A stretch of DNA of 23,048 nt from an uncultured Veillonellaceae bacterium (GCA_958439155.1 CAUBUJ010000006.1:1-23048), one strand, 5' to 3'. Positions 1-7,151 are shown, counted from the stretch's first letter. The notes: generated from the letters alone by a model not told the origin. Translations and numbers: made by a program.

Positions 1-19
1 ATCCTCTCCGGCGGGCCAT

Positions 20-50
20 AAAAAAAGCGCCGTCATGAAAGCGCGGCGCT
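20..50 (-). terminator. Intrinsic terminator after the NlpC/P60 gene
   Basis: On the minus strand a perfect 7-bp stem (AGCGCCG / CGGCGCT, at 44-50 and 26-32) closes an 11-nt loop and is followed by seven T residues. This is a textbook rho-independent terminator, about 90 nt beyond the stop codon of the NlpC/P60 gene. A second, weaker hairpin with long arms (129-134 with 90-95) also ends in a T run (minus strand) and may be a first stop site. Confidence 0.88.
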
Positions 51-141
51 CATAGATATATGATTTATCCAGTGAGGCAGAAAGAAAAAAGGGAAGATTC
101 TCTCCGCTGTCATAAGAAAAGATTATCATTCCCTGCGGTCC

Positions 142-915
142 TCAGAGGATCCGCTTGGCCCCGATATACCGGTCATACCAGTAGCCGCTGGTCATATCAG
201 CGATGGCGATGCCCCGGCTGCTGGTGGCGCTGATGAAACTGCCGCCGCCCATGTAGATGCCCGAATGGGACACACCCTTTTCATAGGTGGAGAAGAAAAC
301 CAGATCCCCCGGCCGGAGAGCGCTCATGGACACTTTCTTTCCCATGCCGTACTGCTCGTCTGCCGCTCTCGGAAGCGTCATGCCTTTCTTCCGGAAAACA
401 TACTGAATGAAGCCGGAGCAGTCAAATCCTGCGGTATCAGAACCGCCGAAACGGTAAGGAATGCCGATATATTTCCGCGCTTCTTCCGTGACTTCTCTCG
501 CTGTCCCCGAAGAAATTTCACCGGTATGCCAGTTCACATTCCGTTTCTCTTTGGCGTCAGGATGCCAGCTGTAGCTCTCAAAATCATCATCGTCAAAGCC
601 TTTCACATGGCCGCTTCTGTGCTTGACAATGATTTTGTGGGCCGGCATGGCTTTTCCAGTGAGTGCCTTGTAGGTCGCCGGACCGACGATGCCGTCTGCG
701 GCGAGCCCCTTCCGCGCCTGGAAATGACGCACTGCCTCCGCTGTGGCCGGACCATAAGCACCGTCTGCCTCTACATGGTAGCCCGCGCTGATGAGGCGGC
801 GCTGTACTTCCCGGATCGGCGCGCCTGTATCGCCCACCTGGAACGCTGCTTCCGACGATCCTGCCATGAGAGCCAGCATGCCTGCCATGATCCAAACTTT
901 CCAATTTTTCTTCAT
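142..915 (-). CDS. Secreted NlpC/P60 peptidoglycan hydrolase with N-terminal PG-binding domain
   Basis: 257 aa. Residues 1-23 form a signal peptide (KK charge, hydrophobic core, cleavage near SEA-AF). Residues about 27-87 are a PG_binding_1 domain with the ADGxxGPxT repeat (DGAYGPAT, DGIVGPAT). A basic then acidic linker (DDDDFE) leads to an NlpC/P60 domain at about 138-257. The catalytic Cys166 lies in GFDCSGF and His217 in VSHSGIYMG. Such enzymes cut the D-Glu-diaminopimelate link or related stem-peptide bonds in the cell wall. The position that is usually the third polar catalytic residue (His in E. coli Spr, FVHAS) reads Ser229 (FISAT), which is unusual. The ATG at 915 has the Shine-Dalgarno AAGAGG, buried in a hairpin. 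It is a single-gene unit with its own promoter and terminator. The family call is firm; the bond cleaved is not known. Confidence 0.95.
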   Translation of the reverse strand: MKKNWKVWIMAGMLALMAGSSEAAFQVGDTGAPIREVQRRLISAGYHVEADGAYGPATAEAVRHFQARKGLAADGIVGPATYKALTGKAMPAHKIIVKHRSGHVKGFDDDDFESYSWHPDAKEKRNVNWHTGEISSGTAREVTEEARKYIGIPYRFGGSDTAGFDCSGFIQYVFRKKGMTLPRAADEQYGMGKKVSMSALRPGDLVFFSTYEKGVSHSGIYMGGGSFISATSSRGIAIADMTSGYWYDRYIGAKRIL

Positions 916-1069
916 AGTACCTCTTTTCTTCCAAAGAGCAGGTACTGGAATATGTACGACCAGATTCTTCCGCCTCTCCCCCTTTCCCGCCTCGTGGAAA
1001 GGGAAGGCCGCTGCTTTTCAGAAATATCGTCATTCGTATCTATAAAGTGTGGTCCAATCAGACTCATTC
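916..1069 (-). promoter_or_regulatory. Structured 5' leader of the NlpC/P60 gene with a hairpin over the ribosome site
   Basis: Between the predicted transcription start (near 1069) and the ATG at 915 the leader can fold two hairpins. The upstream one is a perfect 8-bp stem CCCTTTCC / GGAAAGGG (1003-996 with 987-980). The downstream one pairs AGTACCT with AGGTACT (946-940 with 922-916), and its 3' arm contains the AGAGG Shine-Dalgarno, so folding should reduce translation initiation. No T run follows either stem, so this is not a transcription terminator. It matches no riboswitch I recognise; in particular the conserved ydaO/c-di-AMP segments are absent. Confidence 0.5.
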
Positions 1070-1075
1070 TTTTTT

Positions 1076-1104
1076 ATTGTAGCACACCAGGTCCATGATG
1101 TCAT
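1076..1104 (-). promoter_or_regulatory. Sigma-A promoter of the NlpC/P60 gene
   Basis: On the minus strand there is a -35 ATGACA (1104-1099), a 17-nt spacer and a -10 TACAAT (1081-1076) preceded by an extended TGC. Five of six bases match the consensus in each box. The predicted start lies near 1069, giving a leader of about 150 nt. Confidence 0.72.
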
Positions 1105-1159
1105 CCAGTCATGAACATTTGGCATACTTTTTCATTTCTCTCATGGAAAGCGCCCGCTT

Positions 1160-1207
1160 AAAAAGGGGAGAAAGCCCATTTTCTCTGAAGAAACAGGCTT
1201 TCTCCCC
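1160..1207 (-). terminator. Intrinsic terminator after nif3
   Basis: On the minus strand a perfect 12-bp stem GGGGAGAAAGCC / GGCTTTCTCCCC (1207-1196 with 1176-1165), with a further small inner stem, is followed by TTTTTAA. It sits 35 nt past the stop codon of the Nif3-family gene and separates it from the nlpC promoter. Together with the nlpC leader and promoter this accounts for most of the gene-free stretch 916-1241. Confidence 0.9.
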
Positions 1208-1241
1208 CGGCTGTACATGTCTATCCACGCAATACAGAATC

Positions 1242-2360
1242 TCAGCGGTACATGAATATATCTGACGCTGACGGATCTTCGATCACGTCCAGATCCCACT
1301 GCGCCGCTTCCGCTTTTTCCCGGATCCGGCGGGCAATTTCTGGAATAATTACCCGTTCCGTGTAAAAATGGCCGCCGTCCATGACGAGAAGTCCCATGGC
1401 CGCCGCATCCTGCGCTTCATGGTATTTCACGTCGCCTGTGAGATAGAGATCGGCGCCCGCTTTTTTCGCAAGCGCGGCGAATTCGATGCCTGCGCCGCCG
1501 AGAACCGCTACTTTCCGCACTGGGTGATCCGCGGGACCGGCGAGCTTGATCACAGGAAGGCCCAGTTTTTCCTTGATGTATCGGGCTGCTTCCCATGGAT
1601 CCATTTCTTTTTCCAGGTACCCTGTCCGGCCCATGCGGTCCCACCGGCCGCCCCTGACCAGAGGATATACATCGCACACTGGTTCTTCATAAGGATGCAC
1701 TTTCCTCACCGCGGTGAGAATCCGCTCTGTCTCTCCTGCATAGCAGCAGGTCTCGATCCGCTCTTCTTCTGCTTCTTCCTCTGTCCCGGCCTTTCCCAGA
1801 AAAGGGTGGGCGCCGCTTTCCGGGGTAAACCGGCCCATGCCGGCCGAAGAAAAAGAACATCCCCGGTAGGCGCCGATGATGCCCGCGCCGGCTTCTTCCA
1901 TAGCTTTTCTCACGGCATGGCTGTGGGACGCTGGAACATAGACGACAAGCTTTTCCAGTGCCTCTTCCTTCACCGGGACAAGGCCTTCACAATTCCTAAG
2001 CCCGATGGCGGCGGCAAGACAGTCATTCACGCCGCCTTCTGCCGTGTCCAGATTGGTATGGGCGGCGAAGGCAAGAATGCCGTGCCCCAGAAGCTCTGCC
2101 AGAATCTGTCCCTTTTCCGTGCGGAGATCCACCGTTTTCAGGCCTTTAAACAAGAAAGGATGGTGGGAAATGATCATATCCACGTGATGCGCCGCGGCAT
2201 ACGCCGTATTTTCCTTCGTCACGTCAAGCGCTGCCATCACTTTCCGCACAGGCTTGTCTGGATTTCCTGCCTGCAGCCCCGGATGGTCCCAGGACTCTGC
2301 CAGGCTCTGCGGTGCCCACGCGTCCATGAGCGCCATCAAATCTCTTCCGTATACTTCCAT
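1242..2360 (-). CDS. Nif3-like dinuclear metal centre protein (YqfO type)
   Basis: 372 aa, the length of the bacterial long form (B. subtilis YqfO). The N-terminal Nif3 half carries the metal-binding motifs ISHHPFLFKGLK (near 63-74) and AHTNLD (near 99-104). The middle (about 138-245) is the inserted PII/CutA-like domain with YVPASHSHAVRKAMEEAG. The C-terminal half closes the Nif3 fold (VAVLGGAG, LYLTGDVKYHEA, MDGGHFYTE) and supplies the remaining ligands. Members form hexameric rings around two metal ions; the cellular role is unsettled, although the family is often labelled 'GTP cyclohydrolase I type 2'. The ATG at 2360 has GGAGG 8 nt upstream and overlaps the end of trmK by 25 nt, so translation is probably coupled. 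The order trmK-nif3 after rpoD is the same as in Bacillus. Confidence 0.95.
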   Translation of the reverse strand: MEVYGRDLMALMDAWAPQSLAESWDHPGLQAGNPDKPVRKVMAALDVTKENTAYAAAHHVDMIISHHPFLFKGLKTVDLRTEKGQILAELLGHGILAFAAHTNLDTAEGGVNDCLAAAIGLRNCEGLVPVKEEALEKLVVYVPASHSHAVRKAMEEAGAGIIGAYRGCSFSSAGMGRFTPESGAHPFLGKAGTEEEAEEERIETCCYAGETERILTAVRKVHPYEEPVCDVYPLVRGGRWDRMGRTGYLEKEMDPWEAARYIKEKLGLPVIKLAGPADHPVRKVAVLGGAGIEFAALAKKAGADLYLTGDVKYHEAQDAAAMGLLVMDGGHFYTERVIIPEIARRIREKAEAAQWDLDVIEDPSASDIFMYR

Positions 2361-3043
2361 AAAAGCGCCTCCAATTCTTCTTTTTCCTTCACGGCGCGGC
2401 GTCGTTTTTCTGCATTTCTTTCATTATCCGTATCTTCCGCGACGCCGTCAATGGTCCATTCCCGTTTCCGGATGAGCCCCCGGAGAAAATCCGGGAAAAG
2501 GGGGTCGCCCTTCCGCAGAAGGAAAGCCCCTGTTTCCTCTTCCAGGGAAGAAAGCGGCGCCATCACGCCATGCCGCACAAGCAGCACCTGGTACATGCGG
2601 CGGTCTTCCCGGGCCAGCTTTTCCTTTTCAATGATATATCCGTGCGCCCCGAGCCACCGGCGAAGCTCTTTCCCATGGTTCTGCGGCTGGAGAACGAACC
2701 AGTCCATCTGGGAAGCGACAGACTCTCCCTCTTCGAGAATCCGCAGAATCATAAGGCCTCCCATCCCGGCGATAACCGCGCCTTCCGCTTCCCCCGCGGC
2801 AAGGGTGGAAAGGCCCGGCCCTACCCGGACGGAAACCTGCCGGGACAGTCCCTCCTCCCCGATATGGATCCGCGCCCGCTCCGCCGGTCCGTCATGGATA
2901 TCCGACGCTACAGCGCCCATAATTTTTCCGGTCTGGCAGAGATAGATCGGCACATACCCGTGATCGGTGCCGATATCCGCCATAACCCGGCAGGGCGGGA
3001 CAAGATCCGCCGCCGTCTGCAGGCGCTCTGTGAGATGAATCAT
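2336..3043 (-). CDS. trmK: tRNA (adenine(22)-N1)-methyltransferase
   Basis: 235 aa, normal for TrmK (COG2384). It methylates A22 N1 in the D-loop region of tRNA using S-adenosylmethionine. The SAM site is visible as MADIGTDHGYVPIYL (near 21-35), followed by ASDIHDGPAERARIHI and the GMGGLMILRIL segment. FVLQPQNHGKELRRWL corresponds to the conserved catalytic-side region of the Rossmann methyltransferase, and a helical C-terminus follows. The ATG at 3043 is preferred because GAAGGGGGAAGCG precedes it; the open frame continues upstream through the tRNA gene but that part is not coding. It overlaps nif3 by 25 nt. The position right behind a tRNA gene and rpoD fits a translation and housekeeping role. 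Confidence 0.94.
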   Translation of the reverse strand: MIHLTERLQTAADLVPPCRVMADIGTDHGYVPIYLCQTGKIMGAVASDIHDGPAERARIHIGEEGLSRQVSVRVGPGLSTLAAGEAEGAVIAGMGGLMILRILEEGESVASQMDWFVLQPQNHGKELRRWLGAHGYIIEKEKLAREDRRMYQVLLVRHGVMAPLSSLEEETGAFLLRKGDPLFPDFLRGLIRKREWTIDGVAEDTDNERNAEKRRRAVKEKEELEALLWKYTEEI

Positions 3044-3113
3044 CGCTTCCCCCTTCTGTTCCATAAAAACCAGGCGGCTCCCCATGAAAACAGAACCGCG
3101 GTTTCTCCGGCCC

Positions 3114-3142
3114 AACAGAAAAGCCGGGGCTTCCGCTCCGGC
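3114..3142 (-). terminator. Intrinsic terminator between the tRNA and trmK
   Basis: On the minus strand GCCGGAGC-GGAA-GCCCCGGC folds into a stem with one A.C mismatch and a GGAA (GNRA) tetraloop (3142-3123), followed by TTTTCTGTT. It begins 12 nt after the encoded CCA end of the tRNA. trmK-nif3 would then need read-through or a start in the 70 nt below this point. Confidence 0.72.
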
Positions 3143-3153
3143 CGTATTTGCTT

Positions 3154-3228
3154 TGGTGGGCCCACCAGGGTTCGAACCTGGGACCAACCGGTTATGAGCC
3201 GGTGGCTCTACCGCTGAGCTATAGGCCC
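3154..3228 (-). tRNA. tRNA with CAU anticodon, probably tRNA-Ile2 (lysidine type)
   Basis: A full 75-nt cloverleaf with encoded CCA. The acceptor GGGCCTA pairs with TGGGCCC (one G.U), the D arm is GCTC/GAGC with a short 7-nt loop, the anticodon arm is ACCGG-CTCATAA-CCGGT, and the T arm is CCAGG-TTCGAAC-CCTGG. The anticodon is CAU. The loop context CTCATAA is that of minor tRNA-Ile2 (C34 modified to lysidine by TilS, reading AUA) in E. coli and Bacillus, whereas elongator tRNA-Met usually has TTCATAC. The call Ile2 over Met is inferred from this context. The gene lies between rpoD and trmK with its own promoter and terminator. Confidence 0.93.
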
Positions 3229-3246
3229 GTCCGCACCAATACATGT

Positions 3247-3276
3247 ATCTTATCAAAAAGACGTCTTATCCGTCAA
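3247..3276 (-). promoter_or_regulatory. Promoter of the tRNA gene
   Basis: On the minus strand there is a -35 TTGACG (3276-3271), an 18-nt spacer and a -10 TAAGAT (3252-3247). It starts 5 nt after the rpoD stop codon. The expected transcription start, near 3240, leaves about a 12-nt leader before the mature tRNA. The -35 matches well; the -10 is moderate. Confidence 0.55.
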
Positions 3277-3281
3277 GGGAA

Positions 3282-4427
3282 TCACTGGTTCATGAGCCCT
3301 TTTGCAGATTTTTTCAGCTTGTTCAGCGCTTTCCCCTCAATCTGGCGAATCCGTTCCCTTGTGACATCGAAGTACTTGCCTACTTCTTCGAGTGTCCTCG
3401 GCTTTCCGTCTTTGAGGCCGAACCGCAGCTCCAGCACATTGCGCTCTCTTTCAGACAGCAGCTGGAGCATATCCTCAATCTGCTCTTTCAAGAGAATCGA
3501 GCTCGCCGCGTCGTCCGGCGCCACCGCTTCATGGTCCTCAATAAAATCCCCCAGGTGGGAATCTTCTTTTTCGCCGATCGGCGTTTCCAGAGAAATCGGG
3601 TCCTGGGCGATCTTTTTCACTTCCCGGATTTTCGCGGCACTCACACCCATCGCCTTGGCCAGTTCCTCATTGGTCGCTTCCCGTCCCTTTTCCTGAAGAA
3701 GCTGCCTGGAAAGGCGGTTCAGCTTGTTGATGGTTTCCACCATGTGCACCGGCACGCGGATCGTTCTCGCCTGGTCCGCAATGGCTCTCGTAATGGCCTG
3801 ACGGATCCACCAGGTGGCGTAGGTGCTGAATTTGTACCCCTTGGTATAGTCGAATTTATCCACCGCCTTGAGGAGACCCATATTGCCTTCCTGAATCAAG
3901 TCGAGAAACTGGAGCCCCCGGCCGAGGTATTTCTTTGCGATGGAAACGACCAGGCGCAGATTGGCATCGGACAGTTTTTTCTTCGCCCGCTGGGCCCGGA
4001 TTTTCTCTTCTTCTGTCGCGCCTTTGGCGGCGCCCCGCTCAATGGTCTGGGCGAGCTGGATCTCCTCTTCCGGCTTCAGCAGCGGCACAGAGCCGATCTC
4101 TTTCAGGTACATCCGTACAGGATCATCAATATTGATGTGATCCGGAACGGACAGATCAATTTCCGGCTCCTCCTCTTTTTCTACTTCTTCTGCTTCCTCT
4201 GCGGCTTCTTCCTCCTCTTCTTCAGAAAGGGGAATCTCATCATCAAAGACAACTTCGATTCTGCGCGCGCTCAGCGCTTCATAAATGGCATCCTGCTGCT
4301 TGGGGCTCAAATGGTGCGATTCGATAAAGGAAATAATTTCTCTGTTAGGCAGAAAACCGTCGGCATTTTCCTTTCCTTTCAGTTCATCCATCCATTCATC
4401 CACAAGCGCTGTATTTGTATCCGCCAT
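3282..4427 (-). CDS. rpoD: Primary RNA polymerase sigma factor (sigma-A / sigma-70)
   Basis: 381 aa from the chosen start. It directs core RNA polymerase to housekeeping promoters. Region 1.1 is short and leads into a very acidic stretch (a run of Glu near residues 70-92). Region 1.2 is DDPVRMYLKEIG. Region 2 is LRLVVSIAKKYLGRG, LDLIQEGNMGLLKAV and FSTYATWWIRQAI (-10 recognition and melting). Region 3 includes EKGREATNEELAKAMGV. Region 4 ends with the helix-turn-helix VTRERIRQIEGKALNKLK for the -35 box. The ATG at 4427 is preferred because GGAGG lies 5 nt before it; an in-frame ATG at 4439 with AAGGGA is the alternative (385 aa). It follows dnaG by only 11-23 nt, as in the Bacillus dnaG-sigA operon. 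Confidence 0.98.
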   Translation of the reverse strand: MADTNTALVDEWMDELKGKENADGFLPNREIISFIESHHLSPKQQDAIYEALSARRIEVVFDDEIPLSEEEEEEAAEEAEEVEKEEEPEIDLSVPDHINIDDPVRMYLKEIGSVPLLKPEEEIQLAQTIERGAAKGATEEEKIRAQRAKKKLSDANLRLVVSIAKKYLGRGLQFLDLIQEGNMGLLKAVDKFDYTKGYKFSTYATWWIRQAITRAIADQARTIRVPVHMVETINKLNRLSRQLLQEKGREATNEELAKAMGVSAAKIREVKKIAQDPISLETPIGEKEDSHLGDFIEDHEAVAPDDAASSILLKEQIEDMLQLLSERERNVLELRFGLKDGKPRTLEEVGKYFDVTRERIRQIEGKALNKLKKSAKGLMNQ

Positions 4428-4450
4428 TGTGACCTCCATACAGTTCCCTT

Positions 4451-6247
4451 TCAGGAACGGGAAACTTTTTCCTGTAATGCCCGTATTTCACGGCTGAGAC
4501 GGAGACAGGCAAGCATTTCCTCCCTGGACCCTTCCGGGTCCGTGGCAGAAAGACGGCTTGCTTTCTCCGAATGCAATTTATATTCCTTCTGGAGCCGTCC
4601 CAGCGTGAGAGGCCGGATATATTCCTCCCAGGGGACGGCCAAGGTATCATCATTTTTCATGAGCAGCGCCGCCAGATGGGAAATATCCTCCCCGGCAAGG
4701 CGCGCTTCCAGCCCTTCCTGTGTGAGAGGGACCCCTTCTGCTTCCATCGCTTTCATCGCTTCTGCCGCATGGGAAGCGAAACTCCCTTCATAAGGAAAAT
4801 CTTTCATTTCTTCCCACTGGTCTGGATAGGTATGGTGAAGAATACAGAATTTCAAAAACTCTTCTTCCAGGCGCTGCTGCTTCTGCGATTCTTTCGACGC
4901 TGTTTCTTCTTGATTTTCCTTCGGCGATACATACAGAGACGATCCGTGCTTACGGATGTACCGGGAAGCTTCACTCCGGATGAGCCCTTCATCGGCACGC
5001 ATGGCCCGGGCCATTTTGGTGATGAAAGAATTGAGCAGAAACGAATCATTCTTCGCGGCAAGCACGGAAAACATGGATTCGAGAATTTTCTGCTGACCTT
5101 CGAGAGAGGCTGGATCATACTGGCGCAGCAGGGATGACAGCAGGTAATCATACGCTGGCTGGGCCTCTCTCACTGCTTCCAGATAAGCCTCCCCGCCGTG
5201 GAGATTGACAAATTCATCAGGATCCTTTCCTTCCCCTACCCGGGCGACACGGATCTTGAGCCCTACAGGGCCGGCGATTTCCAGAGCCCGGCGGGTTGCG
5301 TTCTGACCGGCTGCGTCCATATCGTAGCTGAAGATGATCTCATCAGCGTAGCGTTTCAAAAGACGGGCCTGCTCTACGGTAAAGGCGGTCCCAAGAGATG
5401 CCACCACATTGGTGACGCCGTGGGCATGAAGGGAAATGGCGTCCATGTACCCTTCCACCATGATGACCTGCCGCTTCTTCCGTATCGCAGGAAGCGCCTG
5501 GTAGAGCGCGAAGAGAAGTCTTCTTTTATTAAAAATAGGGGTTTCCGGGGAATTGAGGTACTTCGGCTTGCTGTCGTCCATGACGCGCCCGCCGAAAGCA
5601 ACTGTTTTTCCTTTGAGATCGAGAATAGGAAACATGCAGCGGTTCCGGAACATATCAAAGTAGCGGCCATTGCTGCATCCTACCAGCCCTGTTTTCTGCA
5701 GGATCCGCGGCGCGGTGTGCTTCTTCTCTGTAAAATCCCGGAAGAGTTTATCCCATTGGGGCGGCGCGAAACCCAGCTTAAACGCTTCGATCGTTTCCGG
5801 AGACAGATGACGCTTTGCAAAGTACGCAAGCCCCGCTTCTCCCATCCGCGTTTTTGTGAGACAGTTATGAAAATAATTGGCCGCCAGTTCCGTAGTCTCA
5901 TACATGAGCGACCGGTCCGCTTCCCGCTGCCGCTCTTCCGGCGTCATTTCCTCCCGGGGCAGTTCTATATGGGTGAGTTCTGCCAGGCGTTCTACCGACT
6001 CCACGAAGGAAAGATTTTCCATTTTTTCAAGAAAGGTAAACACATTCCCTGACGCGTGGCAGCCGAAACAGTAATAAAATCCCTTGTCCCGGGAGACCGC
6101 AAAAGACGGTGTCTTCTCATGATGAAAAGGACAGCATGCCCAGTAGCGGTTTCCTTTTTTTGTGAGCGGGGTATAGGACCCGATCAAATCCACAATATCC
6201 ACACTGTCTTTGATCCGCTGGATCAATTCTGATGGAATACGGCGCAT
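4451..6247 (-). CDS. dnaG: DNA primase
   Basis: 598 aa, normal for bacterial DnaG, which makes RNA primers at the replication fork. Residues 38-63 hold the CHC2 zinc ribbon with ligands Cys39, His42, Cys60 and Cys63 (CPFH...CFGC). The catalytic core follows (LAYFAKRHLSPETIEAFKLG; GRVMDDSKPKYLNSPETPIF), with a Toprim domain around 255-345 carrying the acidic metal ligands in MVEGYMDAISLH and SYDMDAAG. The C-terminal part after about 440 is divergent and helical, as expected of the DnaB-binding domain. The ATG at 6247 has GGGGGAGGG upstream. It is the first gene of the dnaG-rpoD block; the stop codon lies just before the rpoD start. Confidence 0.98.
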   Translation of the reverse strand: MRRIPSELIQRIKDSVDIVDLIGSYTPLTKKGNRYWACCPFHHEKTPSFAVSRDKGFYYCFGCHASGNVFTFLEKMENLSFVESVERLAELTHIELPREEMTPEERQREADRSLMYETTELAANYFHNCLTKTRMGEAGLAYFAKRHLSPETIEAFKLGFAPPQWDKLFRDFTEKKHTAPRILQKTGLVGCSNGRYFDMFRNRCMFPILDLKGKTVAFGGRVMDDSKPKYLNSPETPIFNKRRLLFALYQALPAIRKKRQVIMVEGYMDAISLHAHGVTNVVASLGTAFTVEQARLLKRYADEIIFSYDMDAAGQNATRRALEIAGPVGLKIRVARVGEGKDPDEFVNLHGGEAYLEAVREAQPAYDYLLSSLLRQYDPASLEGQQKILESMFSVLAAKNDSFLLNSFITKMARAMRADEGLIRSEASRYIRKHGSSLYVSPKENQEETASKESQKQQRLEEEFLKFCILHHTYPDQWEEMKDFPYEGSFASHAAEAMKAMEAEGVPLTQEGLEARLAGEDISHLAALLMKNDDTLAVPWEEYIRPLTLGRLQKEYKLHSEKASRLSATDPEGSREEMLACLRLSREIRALQEKVSRS

Positions 6248-6270
6248 TGTCCCTCCCCCTCATGAGCCAA

Positions 6271-6300
6271 CTATAGAAAAGAACTGACAACAGTACGCAT
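6271..6300 (-). CDS. Possible 9-residue leader peptide upstream of dnaG
   Basis: On the minus strand GGAGG (6313-6309) is followed 8 nt later by ATG and a nine-codon frame (MRTVVSSFL, stop TAG). The ATG falls inside the hairpin listed for 6281-6309, and the frame ends 23 nt before dnaG. A strong ribosome site and a start codon within a terminator-like stem suggest a translated leader that could affect read-through into dnaG. Such a short frame can arise by chance, and I see no clear promoter directly ahead of it. Confidence 0.22.
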   Translation of the reverse strand: MRTVVSSFL

Positions 6301-6309
6301 TGTCAGTTC
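6277..6309 (-). terminator. Terminator-like hairpin between the ATP-grasp gene and dnaG
   Basis: On the minus strand a perfect 10-bp stem GAACTGACAA / TTGTCAGTTC (6309-6300 with 6290-6281) with a 9-nt loop is followed by TTTTC. It lies 42 nt past the stop codon of the ATP-grasp gene, so it should end that transcript. The stem is not GC-rich and the T run is short, so it may be leaky. It overlaps the possible leader peptide of dnaG. Confidence 0.6.
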
Positions 6310-6350
6310 CTCCTTCGATTTCTTCTATCTGAACATGTAAACAGGGTTTC

Positions 6351-7076
6351 CTACTTCTTCCCGCAGGACCTGGTCAGTTCCTGCCACCGGGCGGACAGTA
6401 TAGACATGTACATCACCGGATTGAGGCCGAAGCTGTGAAGCACATAGCCGTCGCTTGCTTCAACGAGAAGGGTACGCCCGTCATCGGTAATGCCGAAATC
6501 CAGGGCATACCCGCAGGGACTTTTCGTGAAATCCTTCACAGCCCTTCTCAGCACGGCGCAGTCTGGGAAAAGATCCCACCTGCCCTTGTAAGGATTGAGC
6601 CCTACAATCTGCCCGTGAAGAACCCACAGGCGCCACTCCGAGAGGAAATGGACTTTCTCGCTGCACCAGACTGGAATGTCTTCCAGCCCGCCGCCGAGTT
6701 TTATAATATCTTCCGATTTGTCAAGCACCGTACCGGAAAAGCGCTTCACATCATACACGGGCTTTACGAATACATGCCATCCGTCGGTGTGGCTTGTAAT
6801 GGTAAATAAAGTGGACTGCCAGATCTTTCTTCCCAGGTAGGGCTGGAGCTCCTCCGGATAATCCAGCGGCGTCAGGTGAATGCCCATCCGGTCCAGCGCC
6901 ACTTCCACATCATCCAGCGTGCCTATGATCGGATCTTCCGGCGCATTGTCCTCAATGGAGTACACCGCTTTGTACGGCACTGTAGGGATTCCCATCAGCT
7001 GGCATCCTGTACAGGCATCACAGCAGTTTTGATTGAAGAACTCTCCTGTATGCTTGACCCGGATATAGACTTTCAT
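6351..7076 (-). CDS. ATP-grasp protein of the R2K clade (DUF4343-like)
   Basis: 241 aa, no signal peptide or membrane segment. The features fit the small R2K-type ATP-grasp proteins: KIWQSTLFTI and WHVFVKP in the nucleotide-binding half, and a C-terminal YALDFGITDDGRTLLVEASDGY, where Asp and Glu-Ala would bind metal-ATP. ATP-grasp enzymes join a carboxylate to an amine or thiol through an acyl phosphate; R2K members are thought to modify proteins or make peptides, but the substrate is unknown. A cysteine cluster near the N-terminus, CCDACTGC (residues 18-25), could bind a metal. The ATG at 7076 has GAGGTGG upstream. It forms its own unit with a promoter at 7123-7151. I recognise the family from motifs only; family-level confidence is moderate. 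Confidence 0.78.
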   Translation of the reverse strand: MKVYIRVKHTGEFFNQNCCDACTGCQLMGIPTVPYKAVYSIEDNAPEDPIIGTLDDVEVALDRMGIHLTPLDYPEELQPYLGRKIWQSTLFTITSHTDGWHVFVKPVYDVKRFSGTVLDKSEDIIKLGGGLEDIPVWCSEKVHFLSEWRLWVLHGQIVGLNPYKGRWDLFPDCAVLRRAVKDFTKSPCGYALDFGITDDGRTLLVEASDGYVLHSFGLNPVMYMSILSARWQELTRSCGKK

Positions 7077-7122
7077 AGGTCCACCTCATTTGTGAATGAT
7101 GATTCATTTTGCTGTATGTTTT

Positions 7123-7151
7123 ATTATATCGAAAATTCTCAAAAAATGCAA
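7123..7151 (-). promoter_or_regulatory. Promoter of the ATP-grasp gene
   Basis: On the minus strand there is a perfect -10 TATAAT (7128-7123) and, 17 nt upstream, a weak -35 TTGCAT (7151-7146). The leader of about 40 nt ends in GAGGTGG before the ATG and contains the small dyad TGAAT-CATC-ATTCA. Confidence 0.55.

Noticed and set aside
916..1069. c-di-AMP (ydaO) riboswitch controlling the NlpC/P60 gene
   Set aside because: The leader is about the right length but none of the conserved ydaO segments can be seen.
1368..2945. 525-codon plus-strand open frame opposite nif3 and trmK
   Set aside because: It covers two clear conserved genes in antisense; the Arg/Pro/His/Ser-rich composition is typical of a shadow frame.
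3044..3256. Upstream extension of the TrmK reading frame through the tRNA gene
   Set aside because: It would translate the tRNA and a terminator hairpin; a proper Shine-Dalgarno and the family start lie at the ATG at 3043.
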